Origin: Achromobacter pestifer
GTDB taxonomy: Bacteria > Pseudomonadota > Gammaproteobacteria > Burkholderiales > Burkholderiaceae_B
Assembly (NCBI RefSeq): GCF_013267355.1
Contig: NZ_CP053985.1
Coordinates: 4,650,001 to 4,714,000 of the forward strand
Direction: 5' to 3'
DNA length: 64,000 bases
Positions 53,145-61,726 of the stretch are shown here, piece after piece. Position numbers and translations under genes: made by a program. The notes beneath the pieces were generated by a model. That model worked only from the letters and a program-made list of their open reading frames with translations, was not told the origin of the DNA and made no database searches. Within the stretch, counting starts at the first letter, position 1; each line of letters begins with the position of its first letter.

Positions 53145-53837
53145 ATGGACTGGCTGCTCGATTTCTATAACTGGCGCATCGTCAGCCAGTACACGGGCCA
53201 GTTCGCCACCGGCCTGGCCAATACCCTGATCGCGGCGGGCGCAAGCCTGGTGCTGTCGGTGCTGGCCGGGATTCCGCTGGCGCTTGCCCATATGTCGCCC
53301 CGCGCCGCCGTCTGGCGGCCGGTGGCGGCCTATGTGCAATTCATCCGTTCCACCCCCTTGCTGGTGCAGATCTACCTGGTCTATTACGCGGTGCCCATGC
53401 TGGTGCCGGGGGCCAAGGGCTGGAGCGAGATGCTGCTGGGCATCCTCGCCATGACGCTGCACCATGCCGCCTACATGAGCGAAATCATCCGCGTGGGCAT
53501 CGAATCCGTGCCGCGCGGCCAGATCGAAGGCGCCAAGGCCTGTGGCATGAATTACCGTCAGCGCCTGCGTTACGTGGTGCTGCCGCAAGCCTTTGCCAAT
53601 ACGCTGCCGCCACTCTTGGGCCAGACCGCCGTGCTGATCAAGGACACCTCGCTGCTGTCGCTGATCACGGTGTTCGAACTGGTCGCGGCCGGCGTGCAGA
53701 TGAACAGCGACCGCATCGTGCCCAACGAAAGTTTCCTGACCATCGCGGCCGGCTATCTGCTGATCTATGCCTGCATGCTGCTGCTGTCGCGGGGCGTGAG
53801 CACCTGGCTGGCGGGTCCCGCCTGGAACGCGAGGTAA
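53145..53837 (+). CDS. Amino-acid ABC transporter permease
   Basis: This is a 230-residue inner-membrane HisM/GlnP-type permease with about five hydrophobic segments. The N-terminal QFATGLANTLIAAGASLVLSV and YVQFIRSTPLLVQIYLVYYA are family hallmarks. The EAA loop is visible as IESVPRGQIEGAKACGMNYR. It starts 4 bp after the binding-protein gene. It would heterodimerise with the permease encoded next. Confidence 0.95.
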   Translation: MDWLLDFYNWRIVSQYTGQFATGLANTLIAAGASLVLSVLAGIPLALAHMSPRAAVWRPVAAYVQFIRSTPLLVQIYLVYYAVPMLVPGAKGWSEMLLGILAMTLHHAAYMSEIIRVGIESVPRGQIEGAKACGMNYRQRLRYVVLPQAFANTLPPLLGQTAVLIKDTSLLSLITVFELVAAGVQMNSDRIVPNESFLTIAAGYLLIYACMLLLSRGVSTWLAGPAWNAR

Positions 53838-53839
53838 GC

Positions 53840-54529
53840 ATGTTCGACTCCTATATTTCCACCGCCGGCGTCGTGCTGCCTTTCCTGCTGAAGGGCTTCT
53901 GGGAGACCTTGAAGATCTCCTTCGTGGCCATCATCGCCGGGTCCCTGCTGGGTTTCGTGATCGGCGTGATCCGCAGCTACCGTATCCGCGGCGTGCACCA
54001 GTTGCTGGGTCTGTACATCCACATCCTGCGCGGCACGCCGTTCCTGGTGCAGCTCTACATCTTCTATTTCGTGCTGCCCAGTACCGGCATCGAAATGCTG
54101 CACTGGGATTCTGGCACGGCGGCCTTCGTGTCGCTGTCGGTCTACACCTCCTGCTATGTCGCCGAGATCGTCATGGGCGCGATCCAGGCCGTGCCGCGCG
54201 GCCAGACCGAAGGCGCGATGACGTTGGGCCTGAGGCCGTTCCAGATCCTGCGGCTGGTCATCCTGCCGCAGGCCATGCGCCTGATCGTCCAGCCCATGAG
54301 CGGTGTCTACGTCATGCTGATCAAGAGCACCGCCATCCTGTCGGTGGTCGGCATTACCGAGCTGACGCGGCAAGGCGAGGTCTTCATCATCACCTTCCCG
54401 GCCAAGTCGCTGTTCATCTACGGCATGATCGCCGCCATCTACTTCATCTACTGCTACCCGCTGCTGCGCCTGGCCAACTGGCTGGAAAAGCGCCTGACGG
54501 GCGGCCTGCAGGGCGCGGGCCTGAACTGA
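53840..54529 (+). CDS. Amino-acid ABC transporter permease
   Basis: This is a 229-residue second permease of the His/Glu/Gln type. FLLKGFWETLKISFVAIIAG, HILRGTPFLVQLYIFYFVLP and the EAA loop IQAVPRGQTEGAMTLGLRP are visible. It starts 2 bp after the first permease, and its stop shares a base with the FAD oxidase start (TGATG), so transport and oxidation are translationally linked. Confidence 0.95.
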   Translation: MFDSYISTAGVVLPFLLKGFWETLKISFVAIIAGSLLGFVIGVIRSYRIRGVHQLLGLYIHILRGTPFLVQLYIFYFVLPSTGIEMLHWDSGTAAFVSLSVYTSCYVAEIVMGAIQAVPRGQTEGAMTLGLRPFQILRLVILPQAMRLIVQPMSGVYVMLIKSTAILSVVGITELTRQGEVFIITFPAKSLFIYGMIAAIYFIYCYPLLRLANWLEKRLTGGLQGAGLN

Positions 54530-55833
54530 TGCCGACCGCCATGGCTTCCGAGTACATCGACACCTATTACAAGCGCACGCTGGCCGACAGCGAGACCCGC
54601 TACGCGCCCCTGTCCGGCGCGTCCAGCACCGATGTCTGCGTGGTCGGGGCAGGAATGGCGGGCCTGTCCGCCGCGCTGGAGCTGGCCCGCCGCGGCCGCG
54701 ACGTGACCTTGCTGGAAGGGCGGCGCATTGCCTGGGGCGCTTCGGGGCGCAACGGCGGCTCCGTCTCGCCGGCATTCTCCGCCGGGGCCGACGCCATCCG
54801 GAAACACGTCGACGAAGACCACTACCGCAAACTCTATCGGCTGTCGATGGAGGGCGTGGAGATTATCCGCAACAACATCCGCGATCTGGACATTGCCGAG
54901 GCCCGCAAGGTCGACGGCCGGCTGCGCGTGGTGCGCTACGAGGCGACCGACGCCCTGCGGCAATGGTGCGACAGCCAGCAACGCGACTTCGGCCGCGACG
55001 TGCGCCTGCTGAGCCGCGGCCAGGTCCGCGAACGCCTGCTGTCCGACGTCTACTTCCAGGGCGTGGAGGACCCCACGTCCTTTCACTTCCATCCCCTGAA
55101 CTACGCCCGCGCGCTGGCCCGCGAGTGCGCGCGCCTGGGTGTGCGCATCCACGAGGACTCGCCCGTCACGCAGGCGACGCTGGATGGCGCGGTCAAGCGC
55201 CTGCAGACGGAGCACGGCCAGGTCGATGCCCGCAGCGTGGTGCTGGCCACCGGCGGCTATACCGAGGGCGTGGTCCCGGCGCTGCGCCGCGCGATGCTGC
55301 CCATCGCCACCTATATCATGCTGACCGAGCCGCTGGGCGACCGGGTGCAGGAAGCCATCCGCACCACCGCCGCCATCGGCGACGACCGGCGCGCCGGCAA
55401 CTATTACCGGGTGCTCGACGGCGGCCGCATCGGCTGGGGCAGTAGAATCACCACCCGTGTCTACGACCCGCCCGATCTGGCGGAGTCGCTGCGCCGCGAA
55501 CTGCTCTCCGTCTATCCCCAATTGCAGGGGCTGCGCGTGGAAACGGCGTGGTCGGGGCGCATGGCCTACGCGCGGCATCTGATGCCGCAGATCGGGCAGT
55601 TGTCGCCGGACGTCTGGTACTGCACGGCGTTCGGCGGACACGGCATGAACACCGCGTCGATCGGCGGCCGGGTGGTCGCCGAAGGGATCGCGGGGGACAC
55701 CCAGCGCCACAAGCTGTTCGCCCCGTTCGGGCTGGCCTGGAATGGCGGCAGCCTGGGCACGGCGGCGGTGCAACTTACTTATTGGTCTTACCAGGCGCGC
55801 GACTGGTGGCGGGAGCGGCGGTCGCGGGCATGA
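54529..55833 (+). CDS. amaA: FAD-dependent amine/imino-acid oxidase, probable L-pipecolate oxidase
   Basis: This is a 434-residue DAO-family flavoprotein. The FAD-binding GAGMAGLSAALELARRG sits at residues about 37-53, ASGRNGG follows, and the C-terminal FGGHGMNTASIGGRVVAEG contacts FAD. PuuB (gamma-glutamylputrescine oxidase) and AmaA (L-pipecolate oxidase) share this layout. The AmaB-type dehydrogenase across the promoter region favours AmaA, which yields piperideine-6-carboxylate. An ATG at 54541 is an alternative start. The specific substrate is inferred from neighbours only. Confidence 0.82.
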   Translation: MPTAMASEYIDTYYKRTLADSETRYAPLSGASSTDVCVVGAGMAGLSAALELARRGRDVTLLEGRRIAWGASGRNGGSVSPAFSAGADAIRKHVDEDHYRKLYRLSMEGVEIIRNNIRDLDIAEARKVDGRLRVVRYEATDALRQWCDSQQRDFGRDVRLLSRGQVRERLLSDVYFQGVEDPTSFHFHPLNYARALARECARLGVRIHEDSPVTQATLDGAVKRLQTEHGQVDARSVVLATGGYTEGVVPALRRAMLPIATYIMLTEPLGDRVQEAIRTTAAIGDDRRAGNYYRVLDGGRIGWGSRITTRVYDPPDLAESLRRELLSVYPQLQGLRVETAWSGRMAYARHLMPQIGQLSPDVWYCTAFGGHGMNTASIGGRVVAEGIAGDTQRHKLFAPFGLAWNGGSLGTAAVQLTYWSYQARDWWRERRSRA

Positions 55834-55845
55834 CAGGGTGCATAG

Positions 55846-56430
55846 ATGGAAGGCAACAAACAGAGCGTGTTGGCACAGCGGCTGCGAGCCTTGCGCCAGG
55901 CGCGGGCGTGGACTTTGAAGCAGGCGGCCGCGGCCACCGGCGTGTCCGCGTCCACGTTGTCCAAGATCGAAAACAGCCTGCTGTCGCCCACCTATGACAA
56001 CCTGATCAAGATCGCGGCCGGCCTGGAACTGGACGTGGCCGAACTCTTCACCGCGTCCGACGCCCACATGGGCACCGGCCGCCGCAGCCTGAGCCGCCAG
56101 GGGGAAGGGCGCCAGTACGAAACCCCGTACTACGACCACCGACTGCTGTGCACCGCGCTGTCGCACAAGCGCATGATGCCCTTCCACACTCGCGTCAAGG
56201 CCCGTTCCTTCGACGAATTCCACGACTGGAGCCGGCACCGCGGCGAGGAATTTGTCTACGTCCTGGAGGGCGAGGTCGAGCTCTACACCGAGTTCTACGA
56301 ACCTGCCCGGCTGAAGGCCGGGGAGAGCTTCTATATAGACAGCCGCATGGGCCACCGGGTGATCAGCCTGAGCCCGGAGGATGCGCTGGTGCTGTGGGTG
56401 TCGACCCATGCGGACATTGGCGAGGAATAG
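55846..56430 (+). CDS. XRE-cupin transcriptional regulator of the amine/pipecolate locus
   Basis: This is a 194-residue PuuR-like regulator. The HTH reads LRALRQARAWTLKQAAAATG and SASTLSKIENSLLSPTYD. The cupin_2 domain holds WSRHRGEEFVYVLEGEVELY and GESFYIDSRMGHRVIS. It is 12 bp after the FAD oxidase gene and probably represses the transporter-oxidase operon and the divergent dehydrogenase until the pathway substrate binds. Confidence 0.9.
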   Translation: MEGNKQSVLAQRLRALRQARAWTLKQAAAATGVSASTLSKIENSLLSPTYDNLIKIAAGLELDVAELFTASDAHMGTGRRSLSRQGEGRQYETPYYDHRLLCTALSHKRMMPFHTRVKARSFDEFHDWSRHRGEEFVYVLEGEVELYTEFYEPARLKAGESFYIDSRMGHRVISLSPEDALVLWVSTHADIGEE

Positions 56431-56526
56431 GGCTTGCGCGGCAGCGATTCCTGCCGCGCCGCCCAAGCCGCCCGCAACAAGGTAAAATGCGGCGCCCGGA
56501 TCCTTTCCGGGCCATCACCACACCGC

Positions 56527-56603
56527 GCGGCAGTAGCTCAGCTGGATAGAGCACGGGCCTTCTAAGCCTGAGGTCGGGGGTTCGAGCCCCTCCTGCCGCG
56601 CCA
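56527..56603 (+). tRNA. tRNA-Arg (anticodon TCT)
   Basis: This is a 77-nt cloverleaf with encoded CCA. Acceptor arms GCGGCAG/CTGCCGC pair perfectly. The D-arm is GCTCAGCTGGATAGAGC, the anticodon stem is CGGGC/GCCTG with loop CTTCTAA giving anticodon TCT, and the T-arm is GGGGG-TTCGAGC-CCCTC. Its 3' end is followed 86 bp later by a leftward-reading phage integrase gene, so it is the likely attachment site. Confidence 0.97.
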
Positions 56604-56689
56604 GAATCGCCAGCAAATACAACGGCTTACGGCAGGTGGGGATTCGCTAACGGGCTAATCATTAGAATAAAAATGCCTGCATTAGAACT

Positions 56690-57838
56690 TCACTCGGTCG
56701 CAGTAGCCCGCTTTACGACTCGCCTGTCATAGTGTTTATGGGTTGTGGCGGGGTTGGCGTGAGCCGCGAAATCGTATGCGTCCTCATCCCTGTTCACTAT
56801 CTTCATAGTGATCGCGGCGGGTCGAATATGCTGCAAATTGAAGTACAGCGGGTGGGCGGTGAGAGTCTTTTCTTTCACCGTTTTGTCCACCGTCCGAATC
56901 CATGCTAATTGGGCATCCTTCCAACTTGAAGCCCAGCCGTGCCGGGTATAGGCTTCGGATCTCTTGCTGGGGGCGAACAGGTACGGACTGCTGGTGTTCT
57001 TGCGGTCGAGGGCGCGAGCCACAACCACGCGCAGGCGCTTTGACCACTCCCGAACCTTCAACACTTCAATCTGGCCTTTCTTACGCTTGGTGGAAAGGAC
57101 CGTCACCCCTTCCTCCTTCAGCCCGGCCTTCAGATAGGGGCGCGCCTCGGATGATCGAAAGCCAGTGAGATAGGTGAACATCGCGGCGCATCCCATCGTC
57201 CGGTAGTTCTCACGTTGCTTGATGGACCACAGGTAGAAACGTAAGACTTGGCGCCTGTCGATGATCTTCGTGTCCGAGGTCGACCGGTTTTTCATCATGT
57301 TGACGAATGGATTCGCTGCCAACAGCCCCCACTTCACACCGAAGTGGCAGATTACGGAAAATTGACTCAACTCCTTATTTGCCTTGATCGGTGCGCCCGC
57401 GGCTGCGCGGTCCTCTAGGTACTGATAGCCATGTTGGGCGGTCATCTCCGCCGGCACCATTCGGCCGAAGAACTTCGTTAGGTTCGTGTACATCCCTTTC
57501 CTGATCTTCTTGCCGTCCTTGGACTGGTCTTGGTAATAGGTCGGATCTTCCTTGAGCTCAAAACGCTCGATCATTTCGGATACGGCGCCTGCCACCACAA
57601 CGCCTTGCTGTATCTCAACTGCCAGCTTCGATGCAAGGCGCTCGGCGTCGTAGCGTGCGGCGCGGTCACCGAGGACGGCTGAGGCCAGCGTTTGGCTACG
57701 TCCGTCCAGGTGCTTGTATATCCAGCTAATGCGCCGCTTGCCGACGCGCTTGTACAGCCTTGCGATCCCGGTCTTCTCCCATGCGGGCGAAGGCGTCGCG
57801 GTTCGGGGCCGACGTGAGACCGGCTTTTTGCTGGCCAT
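56690..57838 (-). CDS. int: Phage tyrosine recombinase (integrase)
   Basis: This is a 382-residue site-specific recombinase. The catalytic arginine is in TYLTGFRSSEARP, the lysine in the beta-hairpin STKRKKGQ, the H-x-x-R box in LQHIRPAAIT, and the final His/Tyr in HANPATTHKHYDRR. A basic arm-binding N-terminus precedes the SAM-like core-binding domain. It is adjacent to tRNA-Arg and reads toward it, the usual prophage end layout. Its start overlaps the DUF4224 gene by 113 bp. Confidence 0.95.
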   Translation of the reverse strand: MASKKPVSRRPRTATPSPAWEKTGIARLYKRVGKRRISWIYKHLDGRSQTLASAVLGDRAARYDAERLASKLAVEIQQGVVVAGAVSEMIERFELKEDPTYYQDQSKDGKKIRKGMYTNLTKFFGRMVPAEMTAQHGYQYLEDRAAAGAPIKANKELSQFSVICHFGVKWGLLAANPFVNMMKNRSTSDTKIIDRRQVLRFYLWSIKQRENYRTMGCAAMFTYLTGFRSSEARPYLKAGLKEEGVTVLSTKRKKGQIEVLKVREWSKRLRVVVARALDRKNTSSPYLFAPSKRSEAYTRHGWASSWKDAQLAWIRTVDKTVKEKTLTAHPLYFNLQHIRPAAITMKIVNRDEDAYDFAAHANPATTHKHYDRRVVKRATATE

Positions 57839-58010
57839 CTACTACTCCCAGTTTCTTATCTCGATATGCCCGCAGGACGCGCGGGATGCCGTTCTTATCA
57901 ACGACGTAACGCCAGCCGTGGCGGTTGAGCCAGCGCGCCATCATTGCCCTCTGGTTCGGCTTGCACCCGACCAGTTCGGCCAGGTCGGAGGCCGAGAGGT
58001 ATTCGTTCAT
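57726..58010 (-). CDS. DUF4224 phage protein (excisionase-like)
   Basis: This is a 94-residue protein. The N-terminal half (MNEYLSASDLAELVGCKPNQ, WLNRHGWRYVVDKNGIPRVLR) is the DUF4224 domain, a winged-helix-like motif found next to integrases in many Burkholderiales prophages. GGAGG lies 5 bp before the ATG. It overlaps the integrase gene by 113 bp, implying coupled expression. A role as directionality factor is inferred from position. Confidence 0.85.
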   Translation of the reverse strand: MNEYLSASDLAELVGCKPNQRAMMARWLNRHGWRYVVDKNGIPRVLRAYRDKKLGVVDGQQKAGLTSAPNRDAFARMGEDRDRKAVQARRQAAH

Positions 58011-58082
58011 CAGAACCTCCAAAACGAAGCCCCCGCTAGGTGGGCCTGCTGAGAACTTGACTTGTCCGGTCAGTCGCTGGCA

Positions 58083-58184
58083 TCAGCGGCACCGGGGGCG
58101 CTTGGCCTGGCTCGGCATTAGCAGCCCGGCGACGACGCTGATGACGATCCCGAGCGGGACCGCGAGCGTATAGAGCGGAGTCAT
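58083..58184 (-). CDS. Small phage membrane protein (33 residues)
   Basis: This is a 33-residue frame with a single hydrophobic helix (LYTLAVPLGIVISVVAGLLM) and a basic tail (KRPRCR). It lies in the leftward integrase arm between DUF4224 and a 65-residue protein. The ribosome-binding site is weak (AGAG). Small one-helix proteins are common here in phages, but no homology can be claimed. Confidence 0.4.
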   Translation of the reverse strand: MTPLYTLAVPLGIVISVVAGLLMPSQAKRPRCR

Positions 58185-58193
58185 ATTTGCTCT

Positions 58194-58219
58194 ATTAATG
58201 AGTCATTATTTTCATTAAT
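58194..58219. promoter_or_regulatory. Perfect ATTAATGA dyad in the phage integrase arm
   Basis: ATTAATGA-N10-TCATTAAT has 8-bp perfect arms in an AT-rich stretch just upstream of the 33-residue gene. It is a likely promoter/operator for the leftward phage genes. Confidence 0.45.
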
Positions 58220-58238
58220 GCTATGTGTATGATGCATT

Positions 58239-58436
58239 TCAGCCATACACCCAGCTTCCGTCGTTGTGCTGCATGGTGTGGGCGTTGGCGGCGCGCTGCT
58301 GACGGTCGGCCAGGATGGCGGCGCGGGCGTACGTGCGGCACCAAGCCTGCAAAGCCTCGGCTAGGTGATCAGAAATTAGCGGCGCCCATTTGTGGTGGAT
58401 GGGCGGCAGTACCGGCAACTTTATGTCGTCAGGCAT
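58239..58436 (-). CDS. Small phage protein of the integrase arm
   Basis: This is a 65-residue soluble protein beginning MPDDIKLPVLPPIHHK, helical in the centre (ISDHLAEALQAWCRTYARAAILAD) and ending SWVYG. A strong GAGGAGG lies 6 bp before the ATG. It is of a size and style common in the early region of Burkholderiales prophages. Its upstream side abuts the truncated J gene, so its ribosome-binding site marks the last intact sequence before the deletion joint. The function is unknown. Confidence 0.7.
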   Translation of the reverse strand: MPDDIKLPVLPPIHHKWAPLISDHLAEALQAWCRTYARAAILADRQQRAANAHTMQHNDGSWVYG

Positions 58437-58481
58437 TGCCAGCCTCCTCGATTCGATACTCTCGATGGAAGCCGCCACCGG

Positions 58482-61400
58482 TGTTCGCGATCGCATCGAA
58501 TTGACCTCCCGGCCGCGCGATCTGGCTGGTCGGTGCGAGTTCGGCGAATTACGGCGAACGCTAATAGCAGTGTCATTTCTGATCGAACCTATGTAGATGG
58601 GATTACGGAGGTAATAGACGCGAAGCTTAGGTACCCGATGTCTGCTCTGGTCGGCATCAAGATTGATGCCTCCCAGTTCCAATCAATACCCGCGCGATCC
58701 TATGACTGGAAGGGACGAATCATCCGCGTCCCGTCGAACTATGACGAGGATCGGCGCGCATACGCGGGCACCTGGGACGGAACATTCAAGCTTGCGTGGA
58801 CTGACAACCCTGCGTGGATTTTCTATGACCTCGTGACCAATGATCGGTATGGCCTGGGTGAGCGCATACCCTCCGGCTGGTTGGATAAGTGGGGGTTGTA
58901 TCAGATAGCCCGGTACTGCGATGAACTGGTGCCCGATGGATTTGGCGGGCAAGAGCCACGCTTCACCTGCAACTGCTATTTGCAGACAGCCGCGGACGCG
59001 TATCGGGTTTTGCAGGACCTGGCGTCGGTGTTCCGGGGAATGACGTACTGGGCGAATTCGTCAGTCTTTGCCGTCGCAGATATGCCCGGCGATCCCGTCT
59101 ATACCTTCACGTCGGCCAACGTGATCGACGGCCGATTTAATTACGTCGGCTCTTCGTTGAATGCTCGCTATACCGCAGCCCTTGTGTCCTGGAATGATCT
59201 TTCAGACATGGGGCGGCAGAAAGTTGAGTATGTCGAAGATCGTAAAGGCCTGGCGCGGTTTGGGCTTAAGCAGATCGAGGTAAGCGCGTTTGGCTGCACC
59301 TCTCGCGGTCAAGCTAACCGGGTCGGTAAGTGGCTTCTGCTCACCTCGCGGATGGAAACCAGGTCCGTATCATTCTCCGTCGGGCTTGATGCGTGTCGTG
59401 TACGTCCCGGCAGCATTGTTCGGATCGCGGATCAACACCTGGCAGGGCGCCGAGTGGGGGGGCGCATCCACTCGGCGACTTCTACCGTTATTACAGTCGA
59501 TGCTGCGCTGGGGGTTAGACCGGGGGATCGCCTGGCCGTCAATTTGCCCAGCGGAGTTTCGGAAACCCGGATTGTCAGCGCAGCAGTGGGGCAAGGTCTG
59601 ACTGCAGATTTGACGACCTTCACGGTTGACTCCACGGAGTTGACCGCAGATATGCTCGGCGTGCCGGGAATGGTCCTCATCATCACGGTAACAGCGCCAT
59701 TCTCCGAGGTGCCGGAAGCCGAATGCGTGTGGACACTAGAATCTGAGGTGCTGTCTGCGCAGCGCTTTCGCATCATCAGTGTGAAGCGTAAGGAAGGGCT
59801 CATCGCGGAAATCGCGGCCATTCAACACGAGCCTGGAAAGTTTGACAACGTGGACTTTGGCACTCGCCTGGATCCCGTACCGATCACAGTAGTTCCCCCC
59901 GGTGTTCAGCCGCCACCGACCAACGTCACCATCAGTTCCTACCCGTTGATCAGTCAGGGTATTGCAAGCCATACGGCGGTTTTTTCGTGGGCTGCTGCCG
60001 AGGGCGCCGTGAAGTACGAGGTGCAGTGGCGGCGGGACAATTCCGAATGGATTAGCCTGCCGCCGACTGGGTCTACCAGCATAGAGGTTCAGAACATCTT
60101 TGCTGGCGGCTTTATGTGCCGAGTGAGGGCGTTCAATCCAATGGATATATCGTCCATCTGGGCCACGTCATTGCTAACGCAGCTGGACGGGATCTTGGCC
60201 CCACCGCCAGCGGTAACGAGCCTTATTCCGACGTCGTTGGTGTTTGCTATTCGGCTGCGCTGGGGCTTCCCTGCTGGACCGTCAATCATTGAGCGAACGG
60301 AGATCTGGTACAGCGCCTCGCCAGAGTTCGAGTCGGCGCAGAAGTTGGGGGACTATGCGTTCCCACAAGACAGCACGACGCTCATGGGCTTGTCTGCCGG
60401 CGCGCGACTGTACTTTTGGGCCATCTTGCGTGATCGGAATGGCGTACCAGGTCCGCGCTATCCGGCGGGGAACGGTGTGCTCGGTCAGGCAAGCTCGGAC
60501 GCGGGGGAAATTCTCGAATACCTCACCGGCAAGATCACCCAGACGCAACTGGCTCAGGATTTACTCGCCCCGATTCAGAAAATCCCGGTTCTGGAAACGC
60601 GGATCGCCGATGAGGAGGAGATCCGTCAAACCCAGAATGAGGCGATGGCGAGGACGCTCAGCACCGTGAGCTCCAAGGTGGACGAAAACACCTCGCTGAT
60701 TCAGGAGGAATCGACTACGCGGGCGAACGAGACGGAGACGCTGGGCCGGCGCGTCACCAGTGTGCAGGCGACTGCCGACACTGCTTCAGGTAAGGCAGAC
60801 GCAGCCTCCGGAAGGGCGGATCAGGCATTTGCGGGAGTTCAGCAGACGAGTCAGGCAATAGCCAAGACAAACGGCGACTTGGCGGCGATGTGGACCATCA
60901 AGGCTGAGACCTCCGTTGGCGGTCGCAGCTACATGGCTGGAATAGGCGTCGGCGTCGAAAACACGGGCGGCGTCATCGAACCCCAGGTACTGGTGATGGC
61001 CGATCGATTCGCGGTTCTGCACCCGAACGGGAGCAACGTCACGTCTCCTTTCGTCATCCAGGGCGGGCAGGTCTTCATGAGCCAGGCCCTGATTGGCACT
61101 GCGTGGATAAAGAGTGCAAATGTGGAAAGCCTGGACGCTGCCAAGGTGACAACAGGCGTCATGAGCGCTGACCGCATCGATGCCAACTCGTTCGCCGCGA
61201 AGGTGGCGAACATAGAGACAGCCTACGTCAAGACGGCGAACATTGGCTTCGCCCAGGTCGGTACTCTTCAGCTGCAAAATGGGGCGGTGTCGGCCGGGAA
61301 CGCCGTCCCCTTGAACCTGAATTTCGGGGCGGGCAGCGGTGCTAATTCGGCTTCCATCACGTTCAATCTGCCTTCAGCGGGCTCCGCGTTGATCAGCTAT

Positions 61401-61655
61401 GAGTTTGCGGCGAAATCGAGCTCGGCCCAGGTCGTCGTGGCCGAATACGTGCGGCTCTATTTTGATGGTGCCGAAGTGAGCAGGGTGCCTGTAGTGAACT
61501 ACACCTCAAGCGAGCAGGAAAACACGAAGTCCGGGAGTTCTATCCGGACCAACATCCCTGCTGGGTTGCACACCATTAGTTTGGTATTCCCTCGACCAGG
61601 CACCGGCACTGTGTCTGTCTCGGGAAATCTGGCGCTGCTCTCGTTCGTTCGCTAA
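58482..61655 (+). CDS. Phage tail host-specificity protein J, 5' truncated
   Basis: This frame encodes about 1057 residues with homology to lambda gpJ from roughly its first quarter onward: RIDLPAARSGWSVRVRRIT, EVIDAKLRYPMSALVGIKID, FQSIPARSYD, IRVPSNYD, NPAWIFYDLVTNDRYGLG, PDGFGGQEPRFTCN. Fibronectin-like domains follow, then coiled coil (about residues 700-800), the DUF1983-type fibre segment (TSVGGRSYMAGIGVGVENTGG) and a C-terminal tip domain. The N-terminal tail-attachment domain and its native start are missing; the frame continues upstream to an accidental ATG at 58392. Translation could begin at ATG 58638. It is not expected to work in a tail. Confidence 0.85.
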   Translation, partial: CSRSHRIDLPAARSGWSVRVRRITANANSSVISDRTYVDGITEVIDAKLRYPMSALVGIKIDASQFQSIPARSYDWKGRIIRVPSNYDEDRRAYAGTWDGTFKLAWTDNPAWIFYDLVTNDRYGLGERIPSGWLDKWGLYQIARYCDELVPDGFGGQEPRFTCNCYLQTAADAYRVLQDLASVFRGMTYWANSSVFAVADMPGDPVYTFTSANVIDGRFNYVGSSLNARYTAALVSWNDLSDMGRQKVEYVEDRKGLARFGLKQIEVSAFGCTSRGQANRVGKWLLLTSRMETRSVSFSVGLDACRVRPGSIVRIADQHLAGRRVGGRIHSATSTVITVDAALGVRPGDRLAVNLPSGVSETRIVSAAVGQGLTADLTTFTVDSTELTADMLGVPGMVLIITVTAPFSEVPEAECVWTLESEVLSAQRFRIISVKRKEGLIAEIAAIQHEPGKFDNVDFGTRLDPVPITVVPPGVQPPPTNVTISSYPLISQGIASHTAVFSWAAAEGAVKYEVQWRRDNSEWISLPPTGSTSIEVQNIFAGGFMCRVRAFNPMDISSIWATSLLTQLDGILAPPPAVTSLIPTSLVFAIRLRWGFPAGPSIIERTEIWYSASPEFESAQKLGDYAFPQDSTTLMGLSAGARLYFWAILRDRNGVPGPRYPAGNGVLGQASSDAGEILEYLTGKITQTQLAQDLLAPIQKIPVLETRIADEEEIRQTQNEAMARTLSTVSSKVDENTSLIQEESTTRANETETLGRRVTSVQATADTASGKADAASGRADQAFAGVQQTSQAIAKTNGDLAAMWTIKAETSVGGRSYMAGIGVGVENTGGVIEPQVLVMADRFAVLHPNGSNVTSPFVIQGGQVFMSQALIGTAWIKSANVESLDAAKVTTGVMSADRIDANSFAAKVANIETAYVKTANIGFAQVGTLQLQNGAVSAGNAVPLNLNFGAGSGANSASITFNLPSAGSALISYEFAAKSSSAQVVVAEYVRLYFDGAEVSRVPVVNYTSSEQENTKSGSSIRTNIPAGLHTISLVFPRPGTGTVSVSGNLALLSFVR

Positions 61656-61726
61656 GCCTTTGGCTATTGCATGGGCCCGTTTCGGCGGGCCATTTCTATT
61701 GCTGGAAATTTCAAAAGGGAGAAGTG

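Noticed and set aside
54454..56466. 670-codon leftward frame opposite the FAD oxidase and XRE-cupin genes
   Set aside because: It spans two well-supported genes antisense and has no domain, start signal or plausible composition.
58392..58481. ATG-initiated start of the tail protein J frame at 58392
   Set aside because: Residues before about 58482 are antisense to the 65-residue phage gene and its ribosome-binding site and have no J homology, so the ATG is accidental.
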